A program made the translations under genes and the position numbers. A DNA stretch of 24,938 nucleotides from NCBI GenBank assembly GCA_001873285.1, contig MNYV01000135.1:1-24938 (forward strand), given 5' to 3'. The first letter of the stretch is position 1. Each line of letters begins with the position of its first letter. Below the pieces are notes generated by a model. The model was not told the origin of the DNA, did no database searches, and was given only the letters and a program-made list of their open reading frames with translations. This stretch comes from Nitrospirae bacterium CG2_30_53_67 (GTDB lineage: Bacteria; CG2-30-53-67). Of the stretch, positions 1-7,804 are shown piece by piece.

Positions 1-1
1 C

Positions 2-145
2 GGGATCATCACGTTTCTCCTCTCGACCCTGGGGGTTTTCATCGGCAATCGTTTCGGGCACCTATTCGAAAACAAGATAGAGGTTCTGGGCGGGCTGATC
101 CTGATCGCGATCGGGATCAAGATACTGGTTGGACATACCTTATAA
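2..145 (+). CDS. mntP: MntP-like manganese efflux pump, C-terminal fragment
   Basis: Frame 2 is open from the window edge to a TAA at 143-145 and gives 47 residues. The peptide begins GIITFLLSTLGVFIGNRFG and continues with an ILGG-like hydrophobic stretch (EVLGGLILIAIGIKIL). This matches the end of the MntP (DUF204) family of inner-membrane Mn2+ exporters, where a glycine-rich helix ends the protein. Only the last helices are present, so the family assignment rests on one short match. It is the only plus-strand gene in the window and converges on the receiver-domain gene with a 23-bp gap, in which I see no clear terminator hairpin. Confidence 0.7.
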   Translation, partial: GIITFLLSTLGVFIGNRFGHLFENKIEVLGGLILIAIGIKILVGHTL

Positions 146-168
146 TATGACCCCTCTCGCTATGCAGA

Positions 169-537
169 TCACTCAGGACTCTGAAACACCTTGGAAATCG
201 TCTGCTTGATACTGGGGAGATTCAAGGGCTTGTCGAAAAACCCTAAAACCCCGAGTTCTTCAGCCCTTTGCCGAGCTTCCTGGGTCCCCCATGCGCTGAT
301 CATGAGAACCTTGGTATCCGGATATTGTTTTCTTATCTCTTCGAGCACATCGAGCCCGCTGATTCCGGGAAGACGGAGATCCAGGATCACGGCATGGGCC
401 GGGTCTTCGCGCATCCCTTCCAGGGCCTGCTCCCCGGAGTTGAAACAAATCACATCATATCCATCCTTGGTAAAGGTCTTGGAGAGGGTCCAGCAGATCA
501 GTTTCTCGTCATCCACGACCATAAGTTTTTTTTTCAA
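169..537 (-). CDS. Stand-alone receiver-domain response regulator (CheY-like)
   Basis: About 122 residues make one phosphoacceptor receiver domain with no output domain. Visible are the acidic pair D9-D10 (VVDDEKLI), the phosphoacceptor D53 in LDLRLPG, the switch Ser81 (MISAW) and Lys103 in FDKPL. The frame also extends upstream to a TTG at 630, but residues before the second TTG at 537 do not look like a receiver, and the 630 start would overlap the chaperone gene. I therefore prefer TTG 537, which has GGGGGAAG about ten bases upstream. The sequence after the first strand (WTLSKTFTKDGYDV) is NtrC-receiver-like. It is the last gene of the molybdoenzyme cluster, so it may relay a signal from a kinase such as the one at 11318-12781. 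Which kinase it serves is inference. Confidence 0.85.
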   Translation of the reverse strand: MKKKLMVVDDEKLICWTLSKTFTKDGYDVICFNSGEQALEGMREDPAHAVILDLRLPGISGLDVLEEIRKQYPDTKVLMISAWGTQEARQRAEELGVLGFFDKPLNLPSIKQTISKVFQSPE

Positions 538-607
538 TGAATGGCTTCCCCCAAAATCATTTGAGAAACAATGACGATATCCATGCAAAGTCACGGACGC
601 CTGCCTG

Positions 608-1288
608 TTAAGAACCGGCAGGAACCTCAATGGATTCCAGTGTCTCCATCTCCATTCCCAGAAAAGCCTCTGTGAGCAGAGACATACCCGTCATAAAATC
701 ATTTTTTGTACGGGACCGGGCCATGGCGCACAACTCCGGGATCCACCGGATCATGTGATTCCGGATAAAGGCCTTCTCGAGGCAAAGGAGTTCCATGGCG
801 TTGTCAGTGTTATTTGCCTTCCACGCCTTTGTCTCTCTCTCACATAAAAAGTGCATGAAGGAGAACTCCAGACCGATAAAATCCGGAAGGTCTTTATAGT
901 CCTTATCCATTTCAGCGCCTGCCTTGTGATATTCGTCCTTCACACTGATCGTATACGGTCCCTGAAGGAGTCCAAGAACCTCTTGCCCGCCTTCTATGCT
1001 TCTTCCGCGATAGACATTCTCATAGGGGGTGAGATACCTTCCTGAAGGAACGATGAAGAGATGGGTATACTCCTGTTTGAGCGCATCAAAGTCCCATGCC
1101 CCGCCGGAGAGAAACCTCTGAAAAGGCGCCGTGACTTCCGGGCCGAAGATCTCTTCAAGGTTCCCGATAAAATCATCACTCAGGAACGTTTCAACCTGTT
1201 CTCTGGTAACGGCGCCGAGGTAGAACTCCGCCAGGAACCTGTAGAGTTCACACCTCGGGCCCGCCAGATCTTTGAGCGCTTCTCTCAT
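608..1288 (-). CDS. TorD/DmsD-family molybdoenzyme chaperone
   Basis: The 226-aa all-helical protein has the TorD-family pattern: EYTHLFIVPSG, then PYENVYRG, and later PDFIGLEFSFMHFLCERE. The family binds the Tat leader and apo-form of a DMSO-reductase-family enzyme in the cytoplasm and holds it back from export until the molybdenum cofactor is inserted. Length is typical (about 200-230 aa). The ATG overlaps the stop of the ferredoxin gene by four bases (ATGA), which implies translational coupling. The obvious client is the Tat-signal molybdoenzyme at 1869-4949. No signal peptide is present, as expected for a cytoplasmic chaperone. The gene family is clear, but the exact member is not, so no symbol is given. 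Confidence 0.9.
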   Translation of the reverse strand: MREALKDLAGPRCELYRFLAEFYLGAVTREQVETFLSDDFIGNLEEIFGPEVTAPFQRFLSGGAWDFDALKQEYTHLFIVPSGRYLTPYENVYRGRSIEGGQEVLGLLQGPYTISVKDEYHKAGAEMDKDYKDLPDFIGLEFSFMHFLCERETKAWKANNTDNAMELLCLEKAFIRNHMIRWIPELCAMARSRTKNDFMTGMSLLTEAFLGMEMETLESIEVPAGS

Positions 1289-1857
1289 TTGGCCGTGAAC
1301 TTTATACTGGGATTGGTATGGCCCGAGTTGTTGAACCCGGCCGGCGCATTCTGACCGGACTCGCTTGCACTGAACGAGTCAACCTTGGTCAAGGTCCTTC
1401 CCAGACAGGTACTCACGCAGGCAGGCGGGAGCCCTGCATCAATCCGATGGACACAGAAGGTGCACTTTTCCACCTTCTTGGTGGCGCTGTTGTACTGGGG
1501 CGCACCGTAGGGGCAGGCAAAGATGCAGTACTTGCACCCCACACACTTGTCCTGGTCAATGAGCACGATCCCGTCCGAGTCCCTCTTGGAGATCGCCCCC
1601 ACCGGACAGGATTTCAAACAGGCCGGATCCGCACAGTGGTTGCAGGACATGCTCACAAAATCCACGCTTACATCTGGATAGCTCCCCGACTCACGGGTGA
1701 AGACCCAGCGGTAGCTCACATGTTCGGGAATTCCGCCCTGGCTCACCGGCATGGGTGACTGCAGGGGCGCCGTCCGGTTTTCGGCCTTGCAGGCAATGGC
1801 GCAGCTCCCGCACCCCGTGCACTTTCCTAAATCTATGCTCCATCCAAGTTGAGACAT
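1285..1857 (-). CDS. DmsB-like 4x[4Fe-4S] ferredoxin, electron-transfer subunit
   Basis: The 190-aa protein carries four cysteine clusters in the order of DmsB/PsrB/NrfC subunits: CTGCGSCAIAC near the N-terminus, CADPACLKSCP, CVGCKYCIFACPYG and CTFCVH with a following CVSTC. This implies four [4Fe-4S] clusters passing electrons to the catalytic subunit. There is no signal peptide, so in this family it would be exported as a complex by the Tat leader of the catalytic subunit. The Shine-Dalgarno (TAAGGAGGTGTAAA before ATG) is near perfect. It lies 11 bp after the catalytic gene and overlaps the chaperone gene. No membrane-anchor subunit (DmsC/NrfD) follows it, so the complex must exchange electrons some other way, most simply through the neighbouring cytochromes. 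Confidence 0.92.
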   Translation of the reverse strand: MSQLGWSIDLGKCTGCGSCAIACKAENRTAPLQSPMPVSQGGIPEHVSYRWVFTRESGSYPDVSVDFVSMSCNHCADPACLKSCPVGAISKRDSDGIVLIDQDKCVGCKYCIFACPYGAPQYNSATKKVEKCTFCVHRIDAGLPPACVSTCLGRTLTKVDSFSASESGQNAPAGFNNSGHTNPSIKFTAK

Positions 1858-1868
1858 TTTACACCTCC

Positions 1869-4800
1869 TTATGAAACCTTGGTTATTTTCACATACGTAT
1901 TAAAGTAGCAGACGCTCCCGCCGATCTTCTCCTGTAGGGGGACATTGGTGTAAACCTTGTCCAGCCGGGAGATCGGGTTGGTCTGTATCCCAGCGCCTCG
2001 CGTGGTATCGTGACCCAGGGCATCTGCCACGCCGTCCACGATGTGGGGTTTGGAGCCGAGCTGCCAGTGACCATAATGGTGCGAGACCCCGACCACACCA
2101 GGGCGGATCCGGTTCGTCACCCAGACCTTGCCGGTCACGCCGGCGCTGTTTGATGCCGAGGTCAGCCTGATCGTGTCCCCGGTCTCCACGCCGAGGGCCG
2201 CAGCATCAGAGGCGTTGATCCAGACGGCGTTCTCAGGCATGACCAGCATGAGCCACGGATTGACCGCAGTCCTGGCCTGTCCGTGGTTCACCAGCTTATA
2301 GGTATTGAGCAGGTAGGGGTAACTTCCCTTATCGTCGTGCACCGAGGTCCCGTCCGAATGCATCAGGTCCTCATAGTGCGGCACGCCGGAATAGTACGTG
2401 CCCGTCACCGAATCCGGAACTCTGACGATGGAATCCAGATAAAAGCGGATGGAGTTGGCATACTTGCTTGTGAGGTGGGCAGTCCCGCTCCCCAGGGGGC
2501 CGGCGCCGTACTCGGTATCCAGGGCCTTGAACACGCCTCCTTTGGCAATGATCTCATCCACGGTCAGGGTGGGATAATCACTGAGCGCGCTGTTCCGGAT
2601 GTTCCGGAGCATGGCATAGGCATAGTCCCAGACGTTGTTGAGATTGTCTCCATTGGTATAGGCGCTGTTCCCCACGGCCTTGATGAGCTTGCTCGCGCCG
2701 TCCACGGTGAAGCTCTTGCTCCCGTCATAGCCCAGGGCCTTGGCCAGCCCGATGTGGATATCCACCACGGCCTTGGTGTTGGGAAGGACCGGCGTATAAT
2801 CGTTGGCGCTTCCGGTCGGGATGGTGGCCCCGATCTCGGCGCCACCGATATCCTTGCCGTCGAACTTGCCCACCACGGGTCGTTGGAAGGACGTTCCCCC
2901 CTGCACCATCCAGGGGATGCCCGGCGTCGAAAACTTCTCCAGATAGGTGGAATCCGGGAGCACGTAGTCGGCCATGGCCGGCACTTCGCCCATGACCGGG
3001 CTGATGGAGACCAGCAACGGAAGCTTGTCGTAGTTGTCGGCCCCGCCGGAAAGGATAGTCCGCTCAAATGTAGCCTGAAGGCCGGGCGTGGAATAGGGCC
3101 AGGCGTTCCAGTAGGTAATCAGGACCTTCATACCGTAGGGGTACTGATCCTCAACGCTCGGAATCACCTCCTGATAGTTGCCATGGAGCCAGAAGGGCCC
3201 CCACATCCGGGTTGCCGGGTAGGTCCCGGTAAAAAGATCTGCCACATCCACGGCATCGTAGAACTTCCCCTTCCGGTCAATACCGATGCTGGAAGAGTAC
3301 GGAGAGTTGGTGACCGTCTCCACGGCCACAACCCCGGTTTTCTCGCCATAACTTGCGCCTCCCTTGGTGCATCCCCCGCGCCAGTCGTAATTGCCGATCA
3401 GGGAGTTCAGATGCTGGATGCAGACCTGGTTGAAAAGACCGTTGGTGTGCTTCACGGCCCCCCGGTAGGTGATGGCCACGGCCTTTTTCCCATGGCTCGT
3501 GAACTCCGTGGCCAGTTCAATGACGTCGGCCTCGGTCAGGCCGCAGATGCCCGCCCATTCGGCCAGGGTCTTGCTCATGGCCTGTGCCTTGAATAATGTG
3601 AAGGCGGACTTGACCGCAATCCCGTTGACCGTGGTATCCACTTCCAGGTCCCCCTCCACCACCGTGGAAGAATTTCCGGCAAACTCGTCCGTAGTTGCGG
3701 TGGAACCCGGGACGGTTGTGGCCGTGCCGCTCACCAGGACCACGTTCTCATGAGCGCCGCCGCCGAGGCCGGCCTCGCTTGCATTCAGATAGGTAGCGGG
3801 GCTCGAGCCGTACTTGACCAGGTAGGTCGCGTCGCTCCAGGTCCATTCATTGTCCGCATTGGCCGCGCCCTTGGTGGCATTTCCAAGATAGGTGGTGTCG
3901 TGAGCGCTGTTCTCGATGATCCATCTGGCCATGCCCAGGGCCAGGGCTGCGTCCTGCCCGGGCTTGATGGGATACCACTTGTCGGCCTGGGCCGCCGAGT
4001 TGGACATGCGGGGATCCACGACCACATATTTGGCCCCGCTGTTTCTTTTGGCCTCCACAAGTTTGCGGCCGTAGGGATTCATGGGGAAGCCGGCCTCAAA
4101 GGGATTGGTGCCGAAGAGAATAATGAATTCCGCTTCCCGAGTGTCCGGCTGCCAGCCTTCGGTCCTGCCCGATCCATACCTGTTCTTGCCTCCGCTCGAC
4201 TTGTACTGCCACGTGATGACCTCGTTTCCGACGTGCCGGGTCGCCTCGCAGATGCTCGTGTGGGTAAGGTCGTAGTTGACCGTGCCCCACCCCGACTTCC
4301 AGATCCTCGAGCTCAGGGTTTTTTCAGTGCTCCTGCCCGGGCAGAAGCCCAGCATGTTCGCGTTTTTCCCCTTCTTGGTGTTGCTGGGATCCATGTAGTC
4401 ATAGCGAGTGGCCGCCGGGATCAGGGCATCAATCTTGGCCGCAATCTCGGAGAAGGCCGTATCCCAGGAGATGGCCTCCCACTCCCCTGCTCCTCTCTCG
4501 GTCCCCGGTTTTCTCCGCAACGGCTGTTTAATCCGGTAGGGATCGTACACGGTCTGAATCCCGGACTGTCCCTTGAGGCAAAGCCGTCCGGGTGTCACGT
4601 CCGCGGTTGAGGTGGCGGTGGTGTAGTCAAGCCTTTCATCGGGTTCCAGGTTGTTCGGATGATAGGGATTGCCGTCGATCTTGAGCAGGACCCCGTCCTT
4701 GACCCGTGCCTGGATGCCGCATCGGGAATGGCACATCTGACAGACGCTCCGAATCACATAGACGCCGGAATCGTATTCCGTGGCATTCGGGTCATTCTGT

Positions 4801-4949
4801 CCGTAGGTCGCGGCCAGGGCTTCATTTTGTTTGAAGAGGCTCGATCCAACCGCGGCGCCTGCGGCCAGTGCGGCGCCGGCCTTGATAAATTTTCTTCGTT
4901 CAATGGATGGATTGAGCCATCCTTTGAGTTGATCGGTCTTGCTCGCCAT
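1869..4949 (-). CDS. Tat-exported molybdopterin oxidoreductase catalytic subunit (Cys-ligand type)
   Basis: The 1026-aa protein starts with a Tat leader (ERRKFIKAG at residues 17-25, then an Ala/Gly-rich hydrophobic stretch). An N-terminal [4Fe-4S] site is C70-x2-C73-x3-C77 and C124 (GRLCLKGQ). The likely molybdenum ligand is Cys234 in HTSICEATRHVGNEV. Cys is typical of the PhsA/PsrA/TtrA/ArrA/SrdA branch, whereas DMSO and TMAO reductases use Ser. FILFGTNPFEAG and VVDPRMSNSA are cofactor-domain signatures. The C-terminal domain ends with GVVGVSHHYGHW-type sequence. About 1020 residues also suits the TtrA/ArrA-like branch. A Gly/Thr/Ala-rich stretch at roughly 385-445 looks like an added surface loop. 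The RBS is AAAGGAG. The substrate cannot be read from sequence; tetrathionate, thiosulfate, selenate and arsenate are candidates. Confidence 0.9.
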   Translation of the reverse strand: MASKTDQLKGWLNPSIERRKFIKAGAALAAGAAVGSSLFKQNEALAATYGQNDPNATEYDSGVYVIRSVCQMCHSRCGIQARVKDGVLLKIDGNPYHPNNLEPDERLDYTTATSTADVTPGRLCLKGQSGIQTVYDPYRIKQPLRRKPGTERGAGEWEAISWDTAFSEIAAKIDALIPAATRYDYMDPSNTKKGKNANMLGFCPGRSTEKTLSSRIWKSGWGTVNYDLTHTSICEATRHVGNEVITWQYKSSGGKNRYGSGRTEGWQPDTREAEFIILFGTNPFEAGFPMNPYGRKLVEAKRNSGAKYVVVDPRMSNSAAQADKWYPIKPGQDAALALGMARWIIENSAHDTTYLGNATKGAANADNEWTWSDATYLVKYGSSPATYLNASEAGLGGGAHENVVLVSGTATTVPGSTATTDEFAGNSSTVVEGDLEVDTTVNGIAVKSAFTLFKAQAMSKTLAEWAGICGLTEADVIELATEFTSHGKKAVAITYRGAVKHTNGLFNQVCIQHLNSLIGNYDWRGGCTKGGASYGEKTGVVAVETVTNSPYSSSIGIDRKGKFYDAVDVADLFTGTYPATRMWGPFWLHGNYQEVIPSVEDQYPYGMKVLITYWNAWPYSTPGLQATFERTILSGGADNYDKLPLLVSISPVMGEVPAMADYVLPDSTYLEKFSTPGIPWMVQGGTSFQRPVVGKFDGKDIGGAEIGATIPTGSANDYTPVLPNTKAVVDIHIGLAKALGYDGSKSFTVDGASKLIKAVGNSAYTNGDNLNNVWDYAYAMLRNIRNSALSDYPTLTVDEIIAKGGVFKALDTEYGAGPLGSGTAHLTSKYANSIRFYLDSIVRVPDSVTGTYYSGVPHYEDLMHSDGTSVHDDKGSYPYLLNTYKLVNHGQARTAVNPWLMLVMPENAVWINASDAAALGVETGDTIRLTSASNSAGVTGKVWVTNRIRPGVVGVSHHYGHWQLGSKPHIVDGVADALGHDTTRGAGIQTNPISRLDKVYTNVPLQEKIGGSVCYFNTYVKITKVS

Positions 4950-4989
4950 AGGATTCTCCTTTCATTACGATAGCTGTAGGATTAAATTT

Positions 4990-5481
4990 TTATTGTGCGT
5001 AAAATTCAATGTCCGTGCCCGAACCATGGCATAACAGGCATTTGGATGTGCTGTACTTCTGGCGAAGCTGACCATTACCCCCGCTGCTCTGATATCCGGC
5101 CTGTATGGACGTCTCCAGAACAATATGTTCGTGGCACCAGACACACTTGGCATTCGTGGTGCTGCCCGAGGCCCAGGGCATCATGGCCGCATGCGCGTCG
5201 GCCCGTCCGTCCGTGGCGGTTCCCGAAGACTTGTTCCCGTGGCAGCTCACGCAGTCGCTGTTGTAGGAAGCGCTGCCGCTGTCGTGCACCGCAACCAGAT
5301 TGGTGGAGAGGGCATCGGCAAGATTCTGATCAATAGCCGCCTGGTCAGATGGGCTGACCGCACTCCCCGTGGCCGGGGCGCTGCCGCCTCCTCCGCCGCC
5401 CCCGGAACACCCTGCAAGGGCCAGCATGACAGTAACACTCGTGCAAAACATGAATCGTGAAACCTGTTTCTTCACTTGCAT
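4990..5481 (-). CDS. Trihaem c-type cytochrome lipoprotein
   Basis: The 163-aa protein has a lipoprotein signal: a charged start (MQVKKQ), a hydrophobic stretch and a lipobox LALAGC with Cys25. A flexible run of glycines follows. The residues after Cys25 are Ser-Gly, not Asp, so retention in the inner membrane is not signalled and an outer-membrane location is likely. Three CXXCH sites follow (CVSCH, CVWCH, CLLCH), each binding one c-type haem. The ORF matches no family I can name. Sitting between the porin gene and the catalytic gene, it could be the surface wire from the porin-cytochrome conduit to the molybdoenzyme. That role is inference. The RBS is AGAAAGGAGCC, and the spacing to neighbours (25 bp and 40 bp) fits an operon. 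Confidence 0.85.
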   Translation of the reverse strand: MQVKKQVSRFMFCTSVTVMLALAGCSGGGGGGGSAPATGSAVSPSDQAAIDQNLADALSTNLVAVHDSGSASYNSDCVSCHGNKSSGTATDGRADAHAAMMPWASGSTTNAKCVWCHEHIVLETSIQAGYQSSGGNGQLRQKYSTSKCLLCHGSGTDIEFYAQ

Positions 5482-5506
5482 AATCGGCTCCTTTCTGCTT
5501 AAAAAG

Positions 5507-7618
5507 CTAAAACTTTAATTTATAAGTCAGGCTGACCGTCTCATTGCGTCCGCCCTGGCCGGATTCAATATCGTCATCATAGTCCTCATGCAGGTATCCC
5601 AGTGTCACATCCGAGCGGTCCGAAACGATCAGATTGAGCCCCAGGTTCACATTCTGATACTGGTTGTCGATCTTGGTCAAGGCGCCCAGATCGGTGGTTC
5701 CTGACTGGATTCTGCTCCGTGAATTTGAAAGTAGAAAGGAAATTAGAAGGTTGGCCTTGGGATTCAACTGATAGCTTGCGCCGAGGGTATAGGTATCACT
5801 GTAACTCTGAAATCCGAGGGCATCCTCCTGCATCACAAAGGTATTCAATGCCGACCAGCGGGTCTTGTCTGAAAGAAGCCAGTTGGCATCTTGAAGGAGC
5901 GCATCCCGCATATAAGCGGCAAAAAGATTCAGGTCATCTCTGACCTGCCACCACCCGTCAAGACTGATGCTGCGGTGACGCGACTCCCAGTCCTGGTCCA
6001 CGGAGTTGGACGCGTTCTTGTCGAGATTCGTGCCGGCGGTGCCGAACCAGGTGAAGTTGTCATTCTTCTGCTTCCCTTCGGTGTAGGAAGCGGAGACAGC
6101 GGCCCGGCCTTTGAGCAGGGAGTAGTCGGCCATGATCCGGCCGTTCCAGGACTTGTCCGGCTCCAGGATCAGGGCCGTATCACCCGCATCTTCATAGGAT
6201 GCAGAAGCCGTGATCAGAAGATCGGAGTAGAGACGGCTGTAGAGGCTCGCCGAATAGATCCATCGGTCCGAATCAATACTGTACGGGCTGGAAAAAGATG
6301 CGATGGCTGCACTGCCGGTCGGTCTCTGAAACTCCCGATCCGTCTGGTCCCTGCGGCCTGAAAGGCGGACCACCGTGTTGTAACGGTCCATACGGTAGGT
6401 CGCGTCGCCGCCGTATTTCCTGCTGGTGATCTCGGCCACGTGCGGGTCGCTGACATTGGAGTCCAGGTCCTTGTATCCGGAAGTCCCCGCCTGCGAGCTG
6501 TTCTCCCGCTGGTTGTAATGGTAAAATCCTGTAAGATCCGTATTCCGTATCCCGGTATAGGTGGCGGATGCAAGGAGTGTGGTCAACTTGATCTCCCCGT
6601 TGTAACCGGCGGCGTCTTGCAGGGCATTGTAGGATTCCTGGTCCAGGTCCGCATAACGGATGCCGAACCGGTAGGAAAGCGAGTCATTCAGGCGGTCCAC
6701 AAGATCCAGAGAGTAGGCATCCTTCTCCGATTCGGGGACAAAATCAATGGACTTGGCCGATGACACCATATTGGAATCGAGGGCCGCCGCATCGGCTAAG
6801 GTGTAGAGGTCATCGGTCTGGAAATTTTCCCTCTGGGCATTGAGAAAAACCCTGAGGTCGTCTTCCCTGACCGGGCCGATATTGAGCTCGGTCCCGATAT
6901 TCACAACCCGGCTGTCAAAGGGTTCGGCGCGGCCCCGCCATCGGGAAGAGATACCGGACGCCGAAACATCGCTCCCATCCAGAATATAGGTCAGGAACTT
7001 CCGGCCCCGCTTGTCCTCGTTGTTGACCCAGACATTCACGGAATTGAGAAGACCCCCCTCGGTCCCTCCCCAGACACTGGAATTCAGCATCATGGAAAGA
7101 TCGGTCTTGCTCCGCTCCACAAAAAACTCGGATGTGGAAGCGTCATTGTTGAACTGAGCCGTGTAGTTGCTCCCCGCAAGACCTGTGGTGATCGGGGCAT
7201 ACTCATCCATGTTCTTTCGGTAGCGCATGTAATCGAGATCAATCTTTACCCCTTCCGCCGGATCCACGGCCAGGAGCATCCGGTCATTTTTGAGCCAGGG
7301 GGCAAAGCGCTGGAGATGGAAGGAAGGATATTCGGCTCCGTTTTTCCGGATCATGAGATCAAGGTTCGGGACATTGAGCCGGTTGTATTTTTCTTCTTCG
7401 GGATAATACTGGTAACGGCTCAGGAAACCGGACGTGCTCGTATCCCCGTTCCGGTCATAGTACTGATCGTCCACCGTGACACTCCCCTGAGCTTCGTACT
7501 TACCGATGTCCGCTGCATAAACAGGGATAGAGAAGAGTCTCATGACAAAAAGCAGGACCAAGGCCCTCCGGGTTCCACTCATCAAGCGATTCATCCATTG
7601 ATTCCATTCCTTGTTCAT
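5507..7618 (-). CDS. MtrB/PioB (DmsF)-type outer-membrane beta-barrel porin
   Basis: The 703-aa protein has an N-terminal signal peptide (RRALVLLFVMRLFSIPVYA, cleaved near residue 35). Alternating-residue strands with many Tyr/Asp/Arg/Ser turns follow, and it ends in VSLTYKLKF with a terminal Phe, the usual barrel-assembly signal. Size and pattern match the MtrB/PioB family (MtrB of Shewanella is about 700 aa), which sheathes a decahaem cytochrome across the outer membrane. No cysteine occurs anywhere in the translation, so the N-terminal CXXC of Shewanella MtrB is missing. The gene follows the decahaem gene after a 186-bp gap. The translation start has GGGGG about seven bases upstream. It is the DmsF counterpart in a dmsEFAB-type order, but no symbol is assigned because orthology is not tested. 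Confidence 0.9.
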   Translation of the reverse strand: MNKEWNQWMNRLMSGTRRALVLLFVMRLFSIPVYAADIGKYEAQGSVTVDDQYYDRNGDTSTSGFLSRYQYYPEEEKYNRLNVPNLDLMIRKNGAEYPSFHLQRFAPWLKNDRMLLAVDPAEGVKIDLDYMRYRKNMDEYAPITTGLAGSNYTAQFNNDASTSEFFVERSKTDLSMMLNSSVWGGTEGGLLNSVNVWVNNEDKRGRKFLTYILDGSDVSASGISSRWRGRAEPFDSRVVNIGTELNIGPVREDDLRVFLNAQRENFQTDDLYTLADAAALDSNMVSSAKSIDFVPESEKDAYSLDLVDRLNDSLSYRFGIRYADLDQESYNALQDAAGYNGEIKLTTLLASATYTGIRNTDLTGFYHYNQRENSSQAGTSGYKDLDSNVSDPHVAEITSRKYGGDATYRMDRYNTVVRLSGRRDQTDREFQRPTGSAAIASFSSPYSIDSDRWIYSASLYSRLYSDLLITASASYEDAGDTALILEPDKSWNGRIMADYSLLKGRAAVSASYTEGKQKNDNFTWFGTAGTNLDKNASNSVDQDWESRHRSISLDGWWQVRDDLNLFAAYMRDALLQDANWLLSDKTRWSALNTFVMQEDALGFQSYSDTYTLGASYQLNPKANLLISFLLSNSRSRIQSGTTDLGALTKIDNQYQNVNLGLNLIVSDRSDVTLGYLHEDYDDDIESGQGGRNETVSLTYKLKF

Positions 7619-7804
7619 CTATGAACCCCCTTTCTTGAAATCGAGAGTATATTTAATAAAGGTTCTTCTCCCATTTAGTGGGTAAAAAGGGTTACGCGAA
7701 TAGGACCCTCGGCCCCTTATGTTTTGAGCACTTCACTTGACCCCTGGAATCCTTGACCCCTTGACCCCTGATGTTTTCACCCACTCTTTTGAGATGATCC
7801 ATAA
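7619..7804 (-). repeat. Intergenic gap with three CTTGACCCC repeats
   Basis: The 186-bp gap between the decahaem gene and the porin gene holds three copies of CTTGACCCC on the plus strand, at 7736-7744, 7752-7760 and 7760-7768; the last two share one base. They read GGGGTCAAG on the coding strand. A short CCCATTTAGTGGG sequence at about 7670 can form a 4-bp stem. I see no ORF with an RBS here. The gap could act as an attenuator, processing site or internal promoter between cytochrome and porin, but no element is convincing enough to name. Confidence 0.5.

Noticed and set aside
169-630. Longer receiver gene starting at TTG 630
   Set aside because: The added 31 residues do not resemble a receiver domain and would overlap the chaperone gene, and the TTG at 537 is better placed.
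2283-3596. Long plus-strand open frame opposite the molybdoenzyme gene
   Set aside because: It is a shadow of the GC-rich minus-strand gene, with low-complexity composition and no recognisable domain or RBS.
1869-4949. Calling the catalytic subunit DmsA (DMSO reductase)
   Set aside because: Gene order suggests it, but the probable Cys ligand and the length point to the PhsA/TtrA/ArrA-type branch, so no substrate or symbol is claimed.
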